A DNA stretch of 16,073 bases from Clostridiales bacterium (GTDB lineage: Bacteria > Bacillota > Clostridia > Oscillospirales > Ruminococcaceae), in NCBI GenBank assembly GCA_029007575.1, contig JAQXIB010000037.1, positions 1 through 16,073 on the forward strand. The letters are read 5' to 3'. Each line of letters begins with the position of its first letter. The stretch's first letter is position 1. A program made the position numbers and the translations under genes. A model generated the notes under the pieces. It did not search any database. It saw nothing but the letters and a program-made list of their open reading frames with translations, and was not told the origin of the DNA. Below, piece after piece: positions 1 through 7,800 of this stretch.

Positions 1-10
1 GTGCAAGGAA

Positions 11-994
11 ATGAAACAAGAAACATTTACCGATATCGAATACAGCTTCCGCAAGAAGAAAACCAAGCGGGAAGAGTTTCTGGAAATCATGGACGAGATT
101 ATTCCCTGGGACGAGTGGGTTGGTGTCATTGAGCCCTACTACCCCAAAGGAAAGCGCGGTCGTCCGCCCATGGGGATCGAGAAAATGCTGCGGATGTATC
201 TGCTTCAAATCCGGTTTACCCTGCCTGATTCTGCAACCGAGGACGCCATTTACGACAGTTATGCCATGCGAAAATTCACAGGCATTGACTTCATGACAGA
301 AGCCGTACCGGATGAAACAACTCTATGCAAATTTCGACATCTTCCGGAAGCAAATGGCTTGAATAAGCTGTTTTTTGATGCGATCAACCGCGTTACGGTG
401 CAAACCGGACACATGATGAAGGGAGGCACCATTGTAGATGCAACCATCATCAATGCCCCCGGCTCCACCGAAAATGCCGAGAAATCCCGTGCTCCTGAAA
501 TGCGCCAAACCAAGAAAGGAAACGAATGGCGGTTTGGGATGAAATGCCATATCGGTGTAGATGCAGGCAGCGGACTTGTTCACACGATTACCGTTACGGC
601 AGCAAATGTGCACGATGTTACACAGACAGAACATCTTCTTCGGGAAGATGATGAGGTAGTGTATGGTGATTCCGGATACATTGGAGTCCAGAAACGTCCC
701 GAAATCGCAAACAACGAGCATTTTTCAAAGATTGACTTTCGCATTAACCGCCGCCCCGGTAAGCTGCCTCCTGTTTCTGACAATACGATTGACTGGGAAC
801 GATATATCGAAAATCGAAAATCCTCGGTACGGTGCAAGGTGGAGCATGCATTCCGAATCATCAAATGCCAGTTCGGGTATAAGAAAACGGTGTACAAAGG
901 TTTGAAGAAAAATGAAAACCGCCTGTACGCCATGTTTGCCTGTGCCAATTTATATTCGCTTGCAATTGCGAGGCGAAAACTTTCCACAGTCTGA
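11..994 (+). CDS. IS5-family transposase, intact DDE type
   Basis: This 327-residue protein catalyses cut-and-paste movement of its insertion sequence. The order of features is that of the IS5 group: an N-terminal DUF772-like helical region (about residues 30-110), then a DDE nuclease domain. The catalytic residues are visible as D143 in GGTIVDATI, D220 in VVYGDSGYIG and E278 in CKVEHAFRII, the last inside the family signature R-x3-E-x6-K (R274, E278, K285). The reading frame is uninterrupted and the length is normal, so the element may still be active. The ATG at 11 is preferred because IS5 proteins typically begin with MKQ-T-F; an AAGGAA sequence touches it directly, which is tight spacing, and upstream sequence is missing. 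The left inverted repeat lies before position 1. The protein starts 10 bases from the window edge and the next gene on the same strand is not functionally related. Confidence 0.95.
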   Translation: MKQETFTDIEYSFRKKKTKREEFLEIMDEIIPWDEWVGVIEPYYPKGKRGRPPMGIEKMLRMYLLQIRFTLPDSATEDAIYDSYAMRKFTGIDFMTEAVPDETTLCKFRHLPEANGLNKLFFDAINRVTVQTGHMMKGGTIVDATIINAPGSTENAEKSRAPEMRQTKKGNEWRFGMKCHIGVDAGSGLVHTITVTAANVHDVTQTEHLLREDDEVVYGDSGYIGVQKRPEIANNEHFSKIDFRINRRPGKLPPVSDNTIDWERYIENRKSSVRCKVEHAFRIIKCQFGYKKTVYKGLKKNENRLYAMFACANLYSLAIARRKLSTV

Positions 995-1048
995 TATAGG
1001 GATAGTCTGCCCTTTTTTATAAGAAGGGGGCTAAAAACCAGGAAAACA

Positions 1049-1615
1049 ATGGCCTTTTGGGACCCAAATGGCCCTAATCAGCTGCAAAAATGCCAAAGTA
1101 TAGAGCAGCAACAGAATAATCGTGAATTATTCAGAGGTTTCTTAACATTACTGGATTTTCATTGTTGCTTTGTAAAAGAAATATTGCCGACCTTTTTCGG
1201 AACTTATCACAGTTCCGTTTGGCTTCCTGTTGCAACCGCATATCAGTGTCTAATCCGTGTGCTGGTCGGTCCTTTTGTATTTTATAAAAGCTTGGGCATC
1301 GAAACCCAGAAAAGCATACTGAACTATCAACAGTTTTTAAAGAAAGGATTTTCTTTCTTGATAAAAAAGGCTGGCTGGTTTTTGGCTTTGCTCGGTGCCG
1401 CTATCGCCGTATTTATTGTGAGTTCGGTCATCCTCTTTTTCATTTTTGATTTGGGAAACGATCAATGGTCAGCAGCAGATAAATTTGGTATCAGATATAT
1501 CGGCGGCTCTGTGTTTCAAATTATCACTTTCATTGTTCCGATGCTGCTAGCCAAGCTGTGGACCTCTTTCGCAGAATTTTTCACCGATACAGAAACAGCA
1601 TCCGTTATCCCATAA
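1049..1615 (+). CDS. Unrecognised membrane protein, probably a 5'-disrupted gene
   Basis: The ORF gives 188 residues of unknown family. Two convincing membrane helices are visible, about residues 109-134 (rich in L, A, I, V, F) and 151-171, with a possible hydrophobic stretch at 58-79; the C-terminus is short and acidic. The first nine codons after the ATG read through the palindrome that may be the end of the upstream insertion sequence, and there is no good ribosome binding site before 1049. This suggests the ORF is either the 3' remainder of a gene interrupted by the element or a shorter gene. A TTG at 1358 with AAAGGA at 1343-1348 (9-base spacing) would make an 85-residue protein with both helices. 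I cannot assign a function. The stop is at 1613-1615 and no clear terminator follows. Confidence 0.4.
   Translation: MAFWDPNGPNQLQKCQSIEQQQNNRELFRGFLTLLDFHCCFVKEILPTFFGTYHSSVWLPVATAYQCLIRVLVGPFVFYKSLGIETQKSILNYQQFLKKGFSFLIKKAGWFLALLGAAIAVFIVSSVILFFIFDLGNDQWSAADKFGIRYIGGSVFQIITFIVPMLLAKLWTSFAEFFTDTETASVIP
1051..1073. repeat. Near-perfect palindrome, candidate right end of the IS
   Basis: GGCCTTTTGGG at 1051-1061 is followed by one A and then CCCAAATGGCC at 1063-1073; the arms match at 10 of 11 positions. The palindrome sits 57 bp after the transposase stop. It is followed directly by CTAA at 1074-1077, which fits the four-base YTAR target of IS5-group elements. A second CTAA occurs at 1031-1034 after a run of G, so the true boundary is not settled. 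The identification as an IS end is inference; only the palindrome itself is seen. Confidence 0.45.
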
Positions 1616-1702
1616 TATCTTGAGAACAAGCTTTGATGAAGCCTTACAGGTAAAGTCATTCGTTTTTCCTGCAAAATTCAAAAGAAAACATCCTCTCTTT
1701 GC

Positions 1703-1731
1703 TTGAAATCAATATCGGTGTGTTGTATAAT
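1703..1731 (+). promoter_or_regulatory. Sigma-A promoter of the aminotransferase gene
   Basis: A -35 box TTGAAA at 1703-1708 and a perfect -10 box TATAAT at 1726-1731 are separated by exactly 17 bases. Transcription would start near 1738, about 30 bases before the chosen ATG at 1769. This rules out the earlier in-frame ATG at 1739 in practice, and any TTG start at 1703. Confidence 0.8.
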
Positions 1732-1768
1732 AGCATTAATGAGCGCCTATGTGAAAGGAAAATACAAT

Positions 1769-2953
1769 ATGGAAATACAATACGCCGAACGAATCAAAAA
1801 TCTAAAAGCGTCTGCCATTCGGGAAATCCTGAAATTCACCGCCGATCCGGAGGTCATTCCGTTCGCAGCGGGAAATCCCGCTCCAGAAGCGTTTCCCTGT
1901 GAAGCAGTCGGAAAAATCACAGCGGATATTTTTCAAAACGATCCGATCACTGCGCTGCAATACAGCGTTTCAGAAGGATATCCCGCTCTGCGCAGTACCC
2001 TAAAAGCGTATATGAAAGAACACTACAATATCGGACGAGAAAACGACGATTTGATCATTGTTTCGGGCGCGCAGCAAGGCATCGAACTTTCCGCCAAAAC
2101 ATTATGTAATGAAGGCGATACCGTCATCGTTGAGGTCCCGAGCTTTGTCGGCTCACTCAATTCGTTTAAATCTTTTAACGCCAAATTGGTAGGCGTTCCG
2201 GTGGAGGACGGCGGAATCAGCCTGGAAAAGCTGGAAACAGCGCTAAAGGAAAATCCGAACACGAAATGCATCTATTTGATCCCGAATTTTCAAAATCCTT
2301 CCGGCACCTGCATGAGCTTGGCAAAGAGAAAAGGGGCTTATGCACTTGCCAAAAAATACGGCGTATTCATTATTGAAGACAATCCGTATGGTGACTTGCG
2401 TTTTCGCGGAGAAGCGATCCCCAGCATTAAATCCTTTGACGAAGACAATATTGTCATTTATTGCGGCAGCTTTTCCAAGGTGCTTGCGCCGGGCTTAAGA
2501 GTCGGCTACCTAATCGCGGATAAAAATTTGATTCAAAAGGTAGTCGTCGGTAAGCAAGCTTCAGATGTGCATACCAATATTTTGGCGCAAATGATCTGCC
2601 ACCGTTTTATGACAGAATATGATATGCCGGCACATATCAAAAAATTGCAGGAAATTTATCGCAAAAAATGTGATTTAATGCTTTCCTGCATCGAACAGCA
2701 CTTTAATCTGGCAGTCACACACACTTGCCCGGAGGGAGGGCTTTTTCTGTGGTGTTCCTTACCGGAAAATGTCAATATGATGGATTTCTGTTCCACTGCC
2801 GTCCAAAACAAAGTAGCAGTGGTTCCCGGCATTGCCTTTATGCCTTACGAAACCTATGAAACCCAGTCTTTCCGAATGAATTTCTCCACTCCGACCGATG
2901 AGCAGATCGTCAAAGGGATAGAAATTCTGGGACGGCTTACCTATAAAATATAA
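1769..2953 (+). CDS. PLP-dependent class I/II aminotransferase
   Basis: The 394-residue protein is a fold-type I aminotransferase of the COG1167 (AraC/2-aminoadipate-like) branch, without the N-terminal HTH of MocR regulators. Visible family motifs are the N-terminal substrate-gating segment with AAGNPAPEAFP, the PLP-contacting SGAQQGIEL, IPNFQNPSGT (Asn stacking near the cofactor), IEDNPYGDLRF (Asp binding the pyridine nitrogen), GSFSKVLAPGLRVGY with the Schiff-base lysine K237, and RMNFS with the carboxylate-binding R369. It should transfer amino groups between an amino acid, possibly aromatic or alpha-aminoadipate-like, and 2-oxoglutarate in the cytoplasm; the substrate cannot be read from sequence. 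The start at 1769 is chosen because AAAGGA lies at 1754-1759 with 9-base spacing and the promoter sits just upstream. The 394-residue length fits the family. trpS follows after 66 bp, so the two may be co-transcribed. Confidence 0.9.
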   Translation: MEIQYAERIKNLKASAIREILKFTADPEVIPFAAGNPAPEAFPCEAVGKITADIFQNDPITALQYSVSEGYPALRSTLKAYMKEHYNIGRENDDLIIVSGAQQGIELSAKTLCNEGDTVIVEVPSFVGSLNSFKSFNAKLVGVPVEDGGISLEKLETALKENPNTKCIYLIPNFQNPSGTCMSLAKRKGAYALAKKYGVFIIEDNPYGDLRFRGEAIPSIKSFDEDNIVIYCGSFSKVLAPGLRVGYLIADKNLIQKVVVGKQASDVHTNILAQMICHRFMTEYDMPAHIKKLQEIYRKKCDLMLSCIEQHFNLAVTHTCPEGGLFLWCSLPENVNMMDFCSTAVQNKVAVVPGIAFMPYETYETQSFRMNFSTPTDEQIVKGIEILGRLTYKI

Positions 2954-3019
2954 CGATTTTTACACCAAAACTGTGATGACAGAATTTGATTCTTGATTCA
3001 ACCAACGGAGGTTTTATAA

Positions 3020-4030
3020 TTGGAAAACACACAAACAGAAAGAAAAAAAGTAATGCTCAGCGGCATACAGCCAACCGGTGTATTTACGCTCGGAAATTAT
3101 ATCGGCGCCGTGCGCAACTGGGGCAAAACGCAAGAAGAATATCAATGCGCCTATTTTATCGCGGATCTACACGCGTTGACAGTACGCCAGGATCCGAAAA
3201 TGCTCAAAAAGCAAACTTTAGATGCGTTCGCGCTGCTGTTGGCATGTGGCATTGATCCGGAAAAAAGTTTGGTATTTATTCAAAGCCATGTTCCGACGCA
3301 TACTGAGCTTTCCTGGATCTTATCCTGCTGCACCCAATTCGGCGAGCTGTCCAGAATGACACAGTTTAAGGATAAATCCGCCAAAAACGCCGATAATGTC
3401 AATGCCGGATTGTTTACCTATCCTGTCTTGATGGCAGCGGATATTCTGCTTTATCAGCCCGACTTTGTGCCGGTAGGCGCCGATCAAAAACAACATCTGG
3501 AAATCACCAGAGATATTGCGATCCGATTCAACAACTTGTATGGTAATGTCTTTCGTGTACCGGAAGCGTATATTCCCCAAACAGGCGCGAGAGTCATGTC
3601 ACTACAGGATCCGACCAAGAAAATGTCCAAGTCAGACACCAACGCCAACGCGTCGGTATTTATTCTGGATGAGCCAAATGTGATCATAAAGAAATTTAAA
3701 CGCGCTGTTACCGACAGCGAAGCGGAAGTATGTTATCGGGAAGGCAAAGACGGCATTAACAATTTAATGTCGATTTATTCCGCTGTTACAGGACTTTCCA
3801 ATGAGCAAATTGTACATGACTTTGCCGGGAAAGGATACGGTGATTTCAAAACTGCCGTCGGTGAAGCCGTTGCAGAAGAACTCCGTCCTATTCGGGAAAA
3901 TTTTGCCCGCTTGACACAGGACAAAGCCTACTTAGAGGAAACTTACCGCAAAGGAGCGGAAAAAGCGACTGAGATTTCTGCCCGCACGCTGCAAAAAGTG
4001 CAGAAAAAAGTCGGTTTGTTGGGAAAATAA
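3020..4030 (+). CDS. trpS: Tryptophanyl-tRNA synthetase
   Basis: This class Ic aminoacyl-tRNA synthetase charges tRNA-Trp with tryptophan using ATP. The 336-residue length is typical for bacterial TrpS. The HIGH-like signature appears as TGVFTLGNYIGA (T23, G25, N26), and the second signature KMSKS is perfect at residues 201-205 within DPTKKMSKSD. The Rossmann core also shows the conserved ADLHALTV and PVGADQKQHLE segments used for substrate and dimer contacts. Translation starts at a TTG at 3020, supported by a strong ACGGAGGT at 3005-3012 with 7-base spacing and by the absence of a nearby in-frame ATG upstream. The gene sits 66 bp behind the aminotransferase; no T-box-like leader fits into that gap. 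A clear terminator follows at 4155-4187. Confidence 0.97.
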   Translation: MENTQTERKKVMLSGIQPTGVFTLGNYIGAVRNWGKTQEEYQCAYFIADLHALTVRQDPKMLKKQTLDAFALLLACGIDPEKSLVFIQSHVPTHTELSWILSCCTQFGELSRMTQFKDKSAKNADNVNAGLFTYPVLMAADILLYQPDFVPVGADQKQHLEITRDIAIRFNNLYGNVFRVPEAYIPQTGARVMSLQDPTKKMSKSDTNANASVFILDEPNVIIKKFKRAVTDSEAEVCYREGKDGINNLMSIYSAVTGLSNEQIVHDFAGKGYGDFKTAVGEAVAEELRPIRENFARLTQDKAYLEETYRKGAEKATEISARTLQKVQKKVGLLGK

Positions 4031-4154
4031 AAATACTGTTAAAATCGGCGGTACGTTGTAAAACACTTTTCTTGCTCATTACTTTACTCATTCATTCCTG
4101 ACACCGGTATCTGTTGGAATCTCTTAATGTTTGCATCATCCCTAAGAAAGACAA

Positions 4155-4190
4155 AAAATCCCGAAGCCGCTGTGGTTTCGGGATTTTCTG
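4155..4190 (+). terminator. Rho-independent terminator downstream of trpS
   Basis: AAAATCCCGAAGCC (4155-4168) pairs with GGTTTCGGGATTTT (4174-4187) across a 5-base loop, with one G-T wobble, and ends in a T-run. The A-run on the other side means it could act on both strands. Confidence 0.85.
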
Positions 4191-4288
4191 CACCAATTTT
4201 TTCGGTGCTACAATTTGTCAAGAGACAGCGAAAAAGATGCCGGCGTAAAATGTGATATGGGTTTGAACCTGCAAGAACATATAGCCAA

Positions 4289-4461
4289 TGAAATATCGCT
4301 GACGCGATGTGAAATAATCCTTACAGATTATGAAATATTCGGCTAATGCCGAATGTGAAATAAAATTCGTTTCATCATATGCCGTAGACATATTTCATAC
4401 GCAAAGCATATTTCATATTACGAAGTAATATTTCACTCGTTCCGTAAGGAACGAATTACAT
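4289..4461. repeat. Hairpin-chain repeat with mirrored heptamers
   Basis: Short stem-loops alternate with a conserved heptamer. In the left half the spacer reads (G)TGAAAT, at 4289, 4309, 4331 and 4355. In the right half it reads as the complement, ATTTCAT/C, at 4392, 4410 and 4430, with a degenerate copy ATTACAT at 4455. Between the heptamers lie unrelated small inverted repeats: ATCGC/GCGAT (4295-4308), TAATC/GATTA (4315-4330), ATTCGGC/GCCGAAT (4337-4354), ATATG/CATAT (4377-4393), an imperfect TACGC/GCATA (about 4398-4410), ATTAC/GTAAT (4417-4429) and TCGTTCC/GGAACGA (4437-4454). The centre, about 4362-4376, is AAAATTCGTTTCATC. The whole is symmetric in heptamer orientation, so it can fold as a multi-branched structure. 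No ORF is present. It is not a CRISPR array. The left boundary may extend further, towards 4230. Confidence 0.85.
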
Positions 4462-4462
4462 C

Positions 4463-4496
4463 GAAAAAGACGATTGCTTTCACAATCGTCTTTTTC
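4463..4496 (-). terminator. Bidirectional terminator after tRNA-Arg
   Basis: A perfect 14-bp stem, GAAAAAGACGATTG (4463-4476) with CAATCGTCTTTTTC (4483-4496), has a 6-base loop. It begins one base after the CCA end of the tRNA on the minus strand and ends in five T there, so it should terminate the tRNA transcript. The symmetry would also stop transcription entering from the repeat on the + strand. Confidence 0.88.
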
Positions 4497-4573
4497 TGGT
4501 ACGCCAGAAGGGATTCGAACCCCCGACCTTTTGGTTCGTAGCCAAACACTCTATCCAACTGAGCTACTGGCGC
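4497..4573 (-). tRNA. tRNA-Arg, anticodon ACG
   Basis: Read on the minus strand, a complete cloverleaf is visible. The acceptor GCGCCAG pairs with CTGGCGT, and the D arm carries GCTCAGTTGGATAGAG. The anticodon stem TTTGG/CCAAA encloses the loop CTACGAA with anticodon ACG, and the T arm has GGTTCGAATCC. The discriminator is A (complement of 4500) and CCA is encoded at 4499-4497. The A34 of ACG is normally edited to inosine and then reads CGU, CGC and CGA. The gene has its own promoter upstream and terminator downstream. Confidence 0.97.
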
Positions 4574-4614
4574 AAATATCAAAATAATCATCATCGTTTC
4601 GATAACGCTTTAAT

Positions 4615-4643
4615 ATAATATCATATTATATTATATTTGTCAA
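4615..4643 (-). promoter_or_regulatory. Promoter of tRNA-Arg
   Basis: On the minus strand a perfect -35 TTGACA (4643-4638) is followed after 17 bases by TATTAT (4620-4615), five of six matches to the -10 consensus. The start would fall about 35 bases before the mature tRNA. The spacer and -10 overlap an AT-only inverted repeat, TAATATAATA (4611-4620) and TATTATATTA (4624-4633). Confidence 0.78.
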
Positions 4644-4712
4644 GTGTTTTTTACGATAAAATATATTTTTGTTGTAGGGTTCATGGTAAAACAAAATAGA
4701 ATCGAACAACAC

Positions 4713-4769
4713 CAGACAATCTGCAAACAACATTCTATATTTGTGTATTGTTGTTTGCAGATTGGTCTG
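4713..4769. repeat. Long inverted repeat downstream of addA
   Basis: CAGACAATCTGCAAACAACA (4713-4732) is complementary to 4749-4769 over 20 pairs with a single bulged G at 4765, around a 16-base AT-rich loop (4733-4748). There is no strong T-run at either end, so it is not a textbook terminator. It may protect or end the addA transcript, or be an unrelated mobile fragment. Confidence 0.7.
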
Positions 4770-4770
4770 A

Positions 4771-4798
4771 AAAATATTTGTTCCGGCGACAATGCCGG
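4771..4798 (-). terminator. Weak terminator after addA
   Basis: Eight bases beyond the addA stop on the minus strand, CCGGC and GCCGG (4798-4794 and 4787-4783) form a 5-bp GC stem with a 6-base loop, followed by AACAAATATTTTT. The T-run is 8 bases away from the stem, so the call is tentative. Confidence 0.5.
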
Positions 4799-4805
4799 TC
4801 ATATA

Positions 4806-7800
4806 TTAAACTTCTATTTCCTGTTCCAGCTCCACCGCATAGATCACAGTTCTTTTTACGTTTTTTTGAAATTGATCCGCTATCGCCCTGCTGTATAGAG
4901 CAAGCTGAGGCGCATAATGTGCCGCCAGAGCATCCGCGTTCAAGCCATGATCGGTTTTGTAATCGACGATAATCAATCCGTCATCCTCTTCGATCACACA
5001 GTCCGCAATCCCCTGCAGCAAGATCGATTCTTCACTCTCACTTTCCGGATAAAGCTCTTTTGCCGGAATTTCATACATAAATTTATATTCCCGATAAATA
5101 TGAGAAGCAGACATGATTTTTCGGAAAATATCCGACACAAAAAAAGACTGCAATTTTTTAACATCGACCGCTTCCGCCTGTTCCGAAGATAAAAAACGAA
5201 GTGTTTTCATCCGTTCTAACTCTTTCGGTAAATCAACAGCACAATTGTTAAAATCAGCGAACTGCAAAAAAGTATGAACAGCCGTGCCTTTTTCCGCTCC
5301 GGACATTTTGCTCTCACGCAAAAATTTAGGCGAGGACAACGAAACTTTAGCGTATCCGCTTTGAGAAGCCGCAATCTGAGTCACAGATAATTTTGAGGGC
5401 AGTTGAGTGGTCTGCTCAAAGGGATATACATATCCCACCTGTTCCATGATTTTCTGATACAATGCTTGATTTGGCTCGGCGTAAAAGCTTTCCGACGTAG
5501 CTGCCTGCTGTTCCTGTTTCTCTGCCGGAGAGGTTACCACTAATTTAATCGAACTTTCGCACGGAAGCAACTGTTCCAACTGTTCATCCGCAATATAGCG
5601 AAGCTTACTCATATCCGGATTCCGCAGCAAAGCCATTAAGATCCACTGACCGAAAGAGTTCGCAGTACGAACAGCATAATATGGCAGTTTTCTATCCCGC
5701 CCGATTCCCATGGCAAGTGTTTGCAACTCATTCTGCAGATGATCGGAGGTCATGGTCATGATCAGCTTTTCCCGCGCACGTGTCAGCGCCACATAAAGTA
5801 CCCGCATTTCCTCCGATACGAGCTGACGCTCATTTTCCAATCGGACTGCCTCATAGGGAATATTGGTGTATTCTTTTAACTGCTTATGCTCTCTGACCTT
5901 CATGGCAAAACCCAGCCGCGCGTTTAACATGCCGTTTTTATACAAATCCTGTTTGTTGAATTGCTTTCCGCAATCCGCAACAATACAAATCGGAAATTCC
6001 AAACCTTTTGAGCCGTGAATCGACATGATACGCACTGCATTTTCACCATCGGAAGATTTGCTGGCACTTTGCAGGTCCTCCCCTTTTTCCAGCTTGCGAT
6101 CAATAAACCGAATAAAAGCCGATAGGTCCGCATACCCCATTTTACTATAATAAACCGCATAATCACAAAACAACCGGATATTGGACTTTTTTTGTGAAGG
6201 ATCCCGCATCACCTGAATGATCGACAAATAATCGGTATCATCCAAAATAAATTCTATCAGCTTATTAATCTGCATCACAGCCGCTAACTGCCGATATTCC
6301 TCCAGTTTGTTCAAGAAATGGATGCACTGGCGATCGCCTGACTCCGACTGACGTACCACAGCCAAATACAATGACATATTCGGCTGTTCCAGACGAATCC
6401 GCGCCATATCATCCGGACTGAACGAAAACAGCGGTGACAACATAGAGGCAAGCAGAGGGATGTCATTCAGAGGATTATCAATTACCCGCAGCAGGCTGAT
6501 GATGACGGATACTTCCCGCGAAGTCAGGAAATTGCCTGATGTGTCCGCCCATGATCGAATATCCAAACGTGCCAATTGTTCCGCATACACCGACGTTTTC
6601 CCTTTTTGAGAGCGCAGCAGAATACAAAAATCACTCGGGCGGCAGGGGCGCATGCCGTTTTGATCCTGTACCATATATCCCTTGTCCAGCATATCCGCAA
6701 TCAATTGCGCCACATACCGCGCCTCACAAATCATATTTCCGTCCGGATGTTTTTCCCCCTCCATGTCCACAATATGAAGTTCCGCCTGCGCCTCCGCATA
6801 CGGCAGATATGTTGCGCCGGGAATCAATTCTTCTTCGGTAGAATAGGCAATTTCTCCCGTTTCCTCACTCATGAGCTGTGAAAACAAATAGTTCACCGTA
6901 TCCGTAACCTGTTTTCTGCTTCTGAAATTTTTACCAAGTATCATGGTTGCCGGATAAGTATGACGATCATATTTGTGAAACGAACTTCTTTTTTGAAGAA
7001 AAATCTCCGGCATTGCCAATCGAAATCGATAGATACTTTGCTTCACATCTCCCACCATGAACATATTAGTCTGATTGCGGGATATCGCGGCAAAAATCAT
7101 GTCCTGCACTTCGTTTGTATCTTGATATTCATCGATCAACAAACGTTCATATTCTTCGGTGAGCTTTTCCGCCAACGGTGTTTTCACGAATCCATCAGAA
7201 GTTTCTTTCACCAATAAATTCAATGTATAATGTTCAATATCCGGAAAATCGGTGATGCCCTGTTCTTTCTTTAAGGCAGTATATTTTTCGTGGAACAGTT
7301 TCACGGTATCAAACAAGGTTTTCATCTGCGGATACAGCAGCTTTAAATCCGCAAAAAACTCCTCCTGACTGCCGCTCAGCCTTTCCGCCAAAGATTTGAT
7401 GCGTTTACCGGCAACATCTCGCATTCCGGCAATCTTCTTTTTCAGCGAATCTTCCTGATAGCCTCTCAAAGTGCCGATTTTCGGCATTTTAAAGTCCCGC
7501 ACCGCATAATAAAAGGTATCCCAGTCGCCATTATTTAATACGCGCAAAAAGTCATCGAATTGCTGAATCGCCGCCAAATATCCCGCTTCATATGCCTGCT
7601 GTATTTTTTCATCCTCCCGCATCAGCAAAACCGCGCGTTCCATGATATCTTTTACATATTCCAGCACGTCCCGACAATATGCAGCAACGATTTTGCCCCA
7701 GTCCGTTTCTAAAACGCTGCACTCTTTCTGATATTGCGCAAGCTGTTCCTCCAGCCATCGATATTCAAACGGCAAGGAACGAATAAAATCGTAAATCTTA

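Noticed and set aside
2954..3019. T-box riboswitch controlling trpS
   Set aside because: The gap is only 66 bases, too short for a T-box leader, and no GGGTGG-type T-box sequence is seen here or upstream of the aminotransferase.
3015..3020. TATAAT as a trpS promoter -10 box
   Set aside because: It overlaps the TTG start codon and lies behind the Shine-Dalgarno, so a transcript from it could not carry the ribosome binding site.
4190..4208. Second terminator GCACC/GGTGC after trpS
   Set aside because: The stem is only five pairs and no T-run follows it; the stronger terminator lies just before.
4289..4461. CRISPR array
   Set aside because: The repeated unit is only 6-7 bases, changes orientation halfway, and the intervening segments are self-complementary hairpins of 13-18 bases; no cas genes are present.
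4497..4573. tRNA-Arg as an integration site for an island
   Set aside because: No integrase gene and no repeated copy of the tRNA 3' end were found in the window.
4644..4972. Short + strand frames over the addA 3' end
   Set aside because: They cross the long inverted repeat and the 3' end of addA in antisense, have no Shine-Dalgarno and resemble no protein family.
6539..6881. Open frames on the + strand inside addA
   Set aside because: They are antisense shadows of the addA coding sequence, with no ribosome binding sites and low-complexity proline- and histidine-rich products.
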